A stretch of DNA of 6,141 nucleotides from Acidimicrobiia bacterium (GTDB lineage Bacteria > Actinomycetota > Acidimicrobiia > Spongiisociales > UBA5794): the NCBI GenBank assembly GCA_030598905.1, contig JAUVPA010000110.1, positions 1-6,141 on the forward strand, written 5' to 3'. The notes under the pieces were generated by a model, which was given only the letters and a program-made list of their open reading frames with translations, did no database searches and was not told where the DNA came from. A program made the translations under genes and the position numbers. Shown here piece after piece: positions 5,987-6,141 of this stretch (the first letter of the stretch is position 1; each line of letters starts with the position of its first letter).

Positions 5987-6141
5987 ATGAACCCCGACAA
6001 TCAAGCTCGATGGCAGCAGAGCGTTCACGACGTGAGAACAGAACCGGAAGGCGAGCCGACCGGCTTGGGTACGCGGTACGTAGAGACTCGGCAGCTCCTC
6101 GGAAAGACATTCGGGAACGTCTTCGAGGTGAGCGAGTTCAA
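5987..6141 (+). CDS. SRPBCC-like (polyketide cyclase/dehydrase-type) protein, 5' part only, N-terminus unusual
   Basis: From ATG 5987, 51 residues are visible before the window end, beginning MNPDNQARWQQSVHDVR and including GLGTRYVETRQLLGKTF and FEVSEF. N-x-x-R-W-x-x-S-V, then G-x-G-T-R-Y and a K-T-F-x-x-x-F-E-V-S-E-F strand, is the common pattern of small SRPBCC-fold proteins, which bind hydrophobic ligands in a helix-grip pocket. No specific ligand or reaction can be named. Family members normally start 20 or so residues earlier with a beta strand and a P-x-x-V-W-D-F-I helix. Here PVWDFI is encoded at 5969-5986, directly after the purL TGA and in the same frame, but nothing coding the first strand precedes it. 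The gene may use ATG 5987 as a shortened form, or be a truncated remnant. The 18-base spacing behind purL suggests co-transcription. The fold call is from pattern recognition and is moderately sure. Confidence 0.55.
   Translation, partial: MNPDNQARWQQSVHDVRTEPEGEPTGLGTRYVETRQLLGKTFGNVFEVSEF

Noticed and set aside
4781..6028. Long minus-strand open frame of 415 codons opposite purL
   Set aside because: It mirrors the purL codon pattern, has no family resemblance and runs through the conserved PurL coding region. It is a typical antisense artefact of high third-position GC.

Overview
The window is one tightly packed, plus-strand stretch of a bacterial de novo purine (IMP) biosynthesis operon. 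The order is purE (3' end only), purB, a DUF1684-family gene, purC, purS, purQ, purL, and then the 5' part of a gene resembling the SRPBCC (polyketide cyclase/START-like) fold, which is cut by the window end. Base composition is GC-rich with strong G/C preference at third codon positions. All seven visible stop codons are TGA. The three-piece FGAM synthase (PurS + PurQ + small PurL) together with a DUF1684 protein points to a high-GC Gram-positive lineage. Actinomycetota is the best guess and an Acidimicrobiia-like group is plausible, but this rests on protein style and composition, not on a marker gene.

Layout. Bases 1-127 hold the PurE C-terminus, whose TGA overlaps the purB ATG. PurB (124-1422) is a complete adenylosuccinate lyase with all catalytic histidines. 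Bases 1419-2006 hold the DUF1684 gene. Its conserved N-terminal region begins upstream of its first ATG (1458), in a stretch with no ATG, GTG or TTG. PurC (about 2030-2914), PurS (2911-3141), PurQ (3141-3815) and PurL (3812-5968) follow, and the last three junctions overlap by 1-4 bases. After purL comes a same-frame open stretch to 6141 that looks like an SRPBCC protein lacking its usual first strand. No intergenic gap exceeds about 40 bases, and I see no promoter, riboswitch, terminator, RNA gene, mobile element or CRISPR in the window.

Pathway logic. PurS, PurQ and PurL together make FGAM from FGAR, glutamine and ATP (step 4). PurE acts at the AIR carboxylation step, PurC makes SAICAR, and PurB removes fumarate from SAICAR and later from adenylosuccinate. 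The overlapping starts and stops imply translational coupling and near-equal expression. The core is ordinary housekeeping metabolism. The points worth a second look are the DUF1684 gene embedded between purB and purC, its missing canonical start codon, and the truncated-looking SRPBCC gene directly behind the purL stop. I do not see a new multi-gene defence or mobile system here.
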